DNA from: Bacillota bacterium | GTDB taxonomy: Bacteria; Bacillota_A; Clostridia; Lachnospirales; Lachnospiraceae | Direction: 5' to 3' | Assembly (NCBI GenBank): GCA_023407175.1 | Contig: JAEYMU010000035.1 | Location: 248,001-312,000 of the forward strand | DNA: 64,000 bases | Shown here: positions 61,839 through 64,000 of the stretch, in pieces | How the letters are laid out: each line of letters begins with the position of its first letter | How positions within the stretch are numbered: the stretch's first letter is position 1 | The notes under the pieces: model-generated | The model's database searches: none | Told to the model about the DNA's origin: nothing | Seen by the model: the letters and a program-made list of their open reading frames with translations, nothing else | Translations under genes and position numbers: made by a program

Positions 61839-63491
61839 ATGGGGCATAAGAGAACAAGTACATACATTATCAATATCATGGCAACTGCATTGCTATTGCT
61901 GGTAATGATTTCTTTTCCGGGTACGGATGCTGATGCAGCGGTAAAGAAAAGCATAACGTGGGATATAACGATTGAAAATGGTGAACTATCTGAAACATTA
62001 ACTTACCGCAGAGTTGATTATAAGATAACCTCGGACAGCGGTGAAGCTCTCGCAATAGAGATGCTTGTCTTTGATGATGAAAGCGGTATCTATTGGAAAG
62101 ACACAAAGGAAGGAAAAAAGCTGTATAAAAAAGTAGGGGAAATTGATTATTACATTAATCTGCGTGGCTATATAAGTCTTAATAATGACATTTACTGCAC
62201 GGTTGAAAATGAAGAACTTGAATCGGTGCAGTACCAAGGGTTTAAAGTAATGTATGGTATGTCACGAGCCACTGAAAATGACTGGCTCTACTTTAATGAG
62301 AATGGAAAATTGCAGGGAAATGTCAGGGTTCATAATCTGTTTGATGTAGATAGCAGTGGTGTTTATATTTATAAAGAAAGTGAATTGTATAACGACATTA
62401 AAAAGGCAGAAATTGCATGGAGTATGTACAAATACGATTCCGGTAACTTTGCCAAGGAAGTGAAGGCAGAGGGGTGGAGCGATAAGAAAATTAAGAAATA
62501 CATTGAGGATATAAGGAAGACTGTTGAGGTAACCTATCGCGACTACAGGAAAAGTGATGCAGTCACCGCAATATTAAACAGGACAGGGTCAACAGAGGCA
62601 GGAGGCTGGGCTTCCTATGAGGATGCAAAATCATATGCTGACTATAGGGTCACAGGACGCTGGGAAGAAACAAAGGATGGAAAAAAGAAATACTGGTGCG
62701 ACAAGGCAGTAGCGCAGATGGTTTTAGCTCCAAACTACAAACTTATAAGCAGTACCCCCTATTATGTACCGCTGGAAAAATATGATTTGGTTTCCAATGT
62801 CGTAGCCAGTAAGCAGTATCTGACGAATATGGGAGCAATGATAGGGAATAAATTCTATGCCTTTGACAAGAATGGGATATTAATAACCAACCGCTGGATT
62901 AAAGACTACCCGATATTTGAGAAAGCAGGAAGTTCTTACGATGAGAGCTATCAGTATGTTGGCGCAGATGGCACACTGGTAACGAATGCATGGGTTAAAA
63001 TGAGTGGGGTCAAACGGCATCTGAATAAGAATGGATATATGGATACTGACAAGTGGGTAGCAGGCAAAAGCCGGGGATATTGGGTGAACAGTGATGGGAA
63101 GCTGGATACCTCCCGGACAAATGAGGAATATAAGATAGCCAGGAAGTTTGCAGAGTTTACAAAGGAATGCCCACAGTATACGGAAGTGGGAGTATGTGAG
63201 ACCTTTGCCAAAAGGATAGTAAAATATCTGTTCGGCAGTAAGGCAAAAGGAAAGACTTATAAGTACAGCTGGGATAAAATCAGGGTGGGGGATACGATAT
63301 CCTTTATCAATAATGGCTATGCTCATATCGGTGTTGTTATGGCAAAGAATGAAGAAAGGCTCACTTTGGCGGATTCTAACCAGAGCGGTGATAAATTAGC
63401 CTATTATCAGCGTAATGGGCTATATAAATCCCTGTTGGATGAAAACGGAGATAAGAACACCAAGAACTTTGAATTTACAACCTATTATTGA
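61839..63491 (+). CDS. Secreted CHAP-like protein with cell-wall-binding-type repeats
   Basis: This 550-residue protein has a signal region (MATALLLLVMISFPGTDADA). The middle has several YxF/WxNxDGxL-type repeats (WLYFNENGKLQ, YAFDKNGILITNRW, YQYVGADGTLVTNAW, GYWVNSDGKL), like glucan- or choline-binding repeats. The C-terminal part has EVGVCETFAKR and DTISFINNGYAHIGVVMAKN, with Cys and His in CHAP/NlpC-like positions. A peptidoglycan hydrolase is likely. In a mobile region this may assist conjugation, but that is inferred. Confidence 0.8.
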   Translation: MGHKRTSTYIINIMATALLLLVMISFPGTDADAAVKKSITWDITIENGELSETLTYRRVDYKITSDSGEALAIEMLVFDDESGIYWKDTKEGKKLYKKVGEIDYYINLRGYISLNNDIYCTVENEELESVQYQGFKVMYGMSRATENDWLYFNENGKLQGNVRVHNLFDVDSSGVYIYKESELYNDIKKAEIAWSMYKYDSGNFAKEVKAEGWSDKKIKKYIEDIRKTVEVTYRDYRKSDAVTAILNRTGSTEAGGWASYEDAKSYADYRVTGRWEETKDGKKKYWCDKAVAQMVLAPNYKLISSTPYYVPLEKYDLVSNVVASKQYLTNMGAMIGNKFYAFDKNGILITNRWIKDYPIFEKAGSSYDESYQYVGADGTLVTNAWVKMSGVKRHLNKNGYMDTDKWVAGKSRGYWVNSDGKLDTSRTNEEYKIARKFAEFTKECPQYTEVGVCETFAKRIVKYLFGSKAKGKTYKYSWDKIRVGDTISFINNGYAHIGVVMAKNEERLTLADSNQSGDKLAYYQRNGLYKSLLDENGDKNTKNFEFTTYY

Positions 63492-63592
63492 CCGCATTGC
63501 AGGATAAAATGCTTATACAGCTACAGTGTCTGATTATTTAGCGGTGTAACTGTATAGGCATATTAATTTATAACTTGATTGGAGAACCTATC

Positions 63593-64000
63593 ATGGGTAA
63601 ATGGAGCAAGGATAGTATGATAAAAGCTGCTGTGCTGGCAGGTGGTATTGCAGTAATATTAATTACAATAACGGTAATCAGAGCAGTTCAGAATGACAAA
63701 GCAATGAAAAATGTAGAAGCTGGTGCTACTATTACTGTGACCGAGGCACCTGTGGAGGATCCGGTAGAAGAACCTACAGTAACACCGGTTACAAGGCAGG
63801 TGAGTGAGGGTGAGAAGATTGAAATTGCCGACATCATGCAAATGGTATTAAACATCAGATACCGTGGGGAATACACTCAGGAAGATAAAGCTTACATAAA
63901 GGATAACTTCACGGAAGATAGTTATAAAATGATAGATGATTTTTATTCCGATATTTCCGAGGGCATAGAAGATACTAGTTATGTAAATGTAGAAGCTCTT
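63593..64000 (+). CDS. Membrane-anchored protein, 3' end outside window
   Basis: The frame opens at ATG 63593 (GGAGAAC upstream) and stays open to the window edge, giving 136 residues. A single membrane segment lies at about 11-30 (AAVLAGGIAVILITITVI), then a Pro/Thr/Glu-rich linker and an outside region with IADIMQMVLNIRYRGEYTQE. This may be a conjugation-linked anchored protein such as a TcpC-like subunit, but the fold cannot be confirmed from the visible part. Confidence 0.7.
   Translation, partial: MGKWSKDSMIKAAVLAGGIAVILITITVIRAVQNDKAMKNVEAGATITVTEAPVEDPVEEPTVTPVTRQVSEGEKIEIADIMQMVLNIRYRGEYTQEDKAYIKDNFTEDSYKMIDDFYSDISEGIEDTSYVNVEAL

Overview
The window looks like chromosome of an anaerobic, spore-forming member of the Clostridia, most likely Lachnospiraceae. 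Evidence: CotF-type spore coat genes, Clostridia-style ETF and CoA-transferase modules, frequent TTG/GTG starts, strong AGGAGG ribosome sites, a TPP riboswitch thi operon and a bacterial microcompartment (BMC) locus. No tRNA or rRNA gene was recognised. Most genes lie on the + strand.

Layout. (1) 1-5.5 kb: end of an electron-transfer and sugar-acid operon: a truncated CCG/ferredoxin-type Fe-S protein, EtfB, EtfA, an IolB-like isomerase, an FAD oxidoreductase and an aldose epimerase-like protein. (2) 5.8-7.4 kb: two small spore-coat genes and a PRPP-dependent phosphoribosyltransferase-like gene. (3) 7.6-30.6 kb: the centrepiece, a purine/nucleoside catabolic locus. It has a DeoR regulator, BtpA, a creatininase-family amidohydrolase, a BmpA/NupOPQ-type nucleoside ABC importer, a nucleoside hydrolase, an M42 peptidase-like protein, an FGGY kinase, an isochorismatase-fold amidase, a guanine deaminase-like enzyme, an M20 hydrolase, a UbiX/UbiD decarboxylase pair, three BMC-H shell proteins, a probable divergent tandem-BMC protein, a BMC-associated flavoprotein, a BMC-P vertex protein, adenine deaminase, a cyclase-family amidohydrolase and a DUF1989 protein. 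(4) 30.6-35.1 kb: TPP riboswitch followed by thiW, thiC, thiM, thiE and thiD. (5) 35.2-39.1 kb: a large secreted protein with two C39-like protease domains on the - strand, and a coiled-coil protein. (6) 39.2-48.2 kb: a PucR-type regulator, a polar amino-acid ABC importer, a class III aminotransferase, CoA-transferase A/B, a thiolase and an M20 amidohydrolase, together suggesting degradation of a beta-amino acid or its amide. (7) 48.2-50.6 kb: cytidylate-kinase-like gene and rlmD. (8) 50.6-64 kb: an AT-rich accessory or mobile region with a cyclase-fold protein, a HEPN-motif protein, a DUF927-like ATPase, a D12 DNA adenine methylase, an iteron-like repeat array, an XRE repressor and a run of secreted or membrane proteins that continues past the window edge.

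Main inference. In region 3, nucleosides would be imported, split to base and sugar, and the bases deaminated. The UbiX/UbiD pair, several amidohydrolases and a shell, without any aldehyde dehydrogenase in view, suggest that a later part of anaerobic purine ring breakdown is compartmentalised. In the classical clostridial route, xanthine is opened to ureido- and then amino-imidazole carboxylate and decarboxylated; UbiD is a natural candidate for that decarboxylation. This is a hypothesis from gene content, not shown by sequence alone.

Three copies of a roughly 148-bp MITE-like foldback element (6117-6264, 18793-18939, 29777-29925) sit in intergenic gaps, two of them inside the purine locus.
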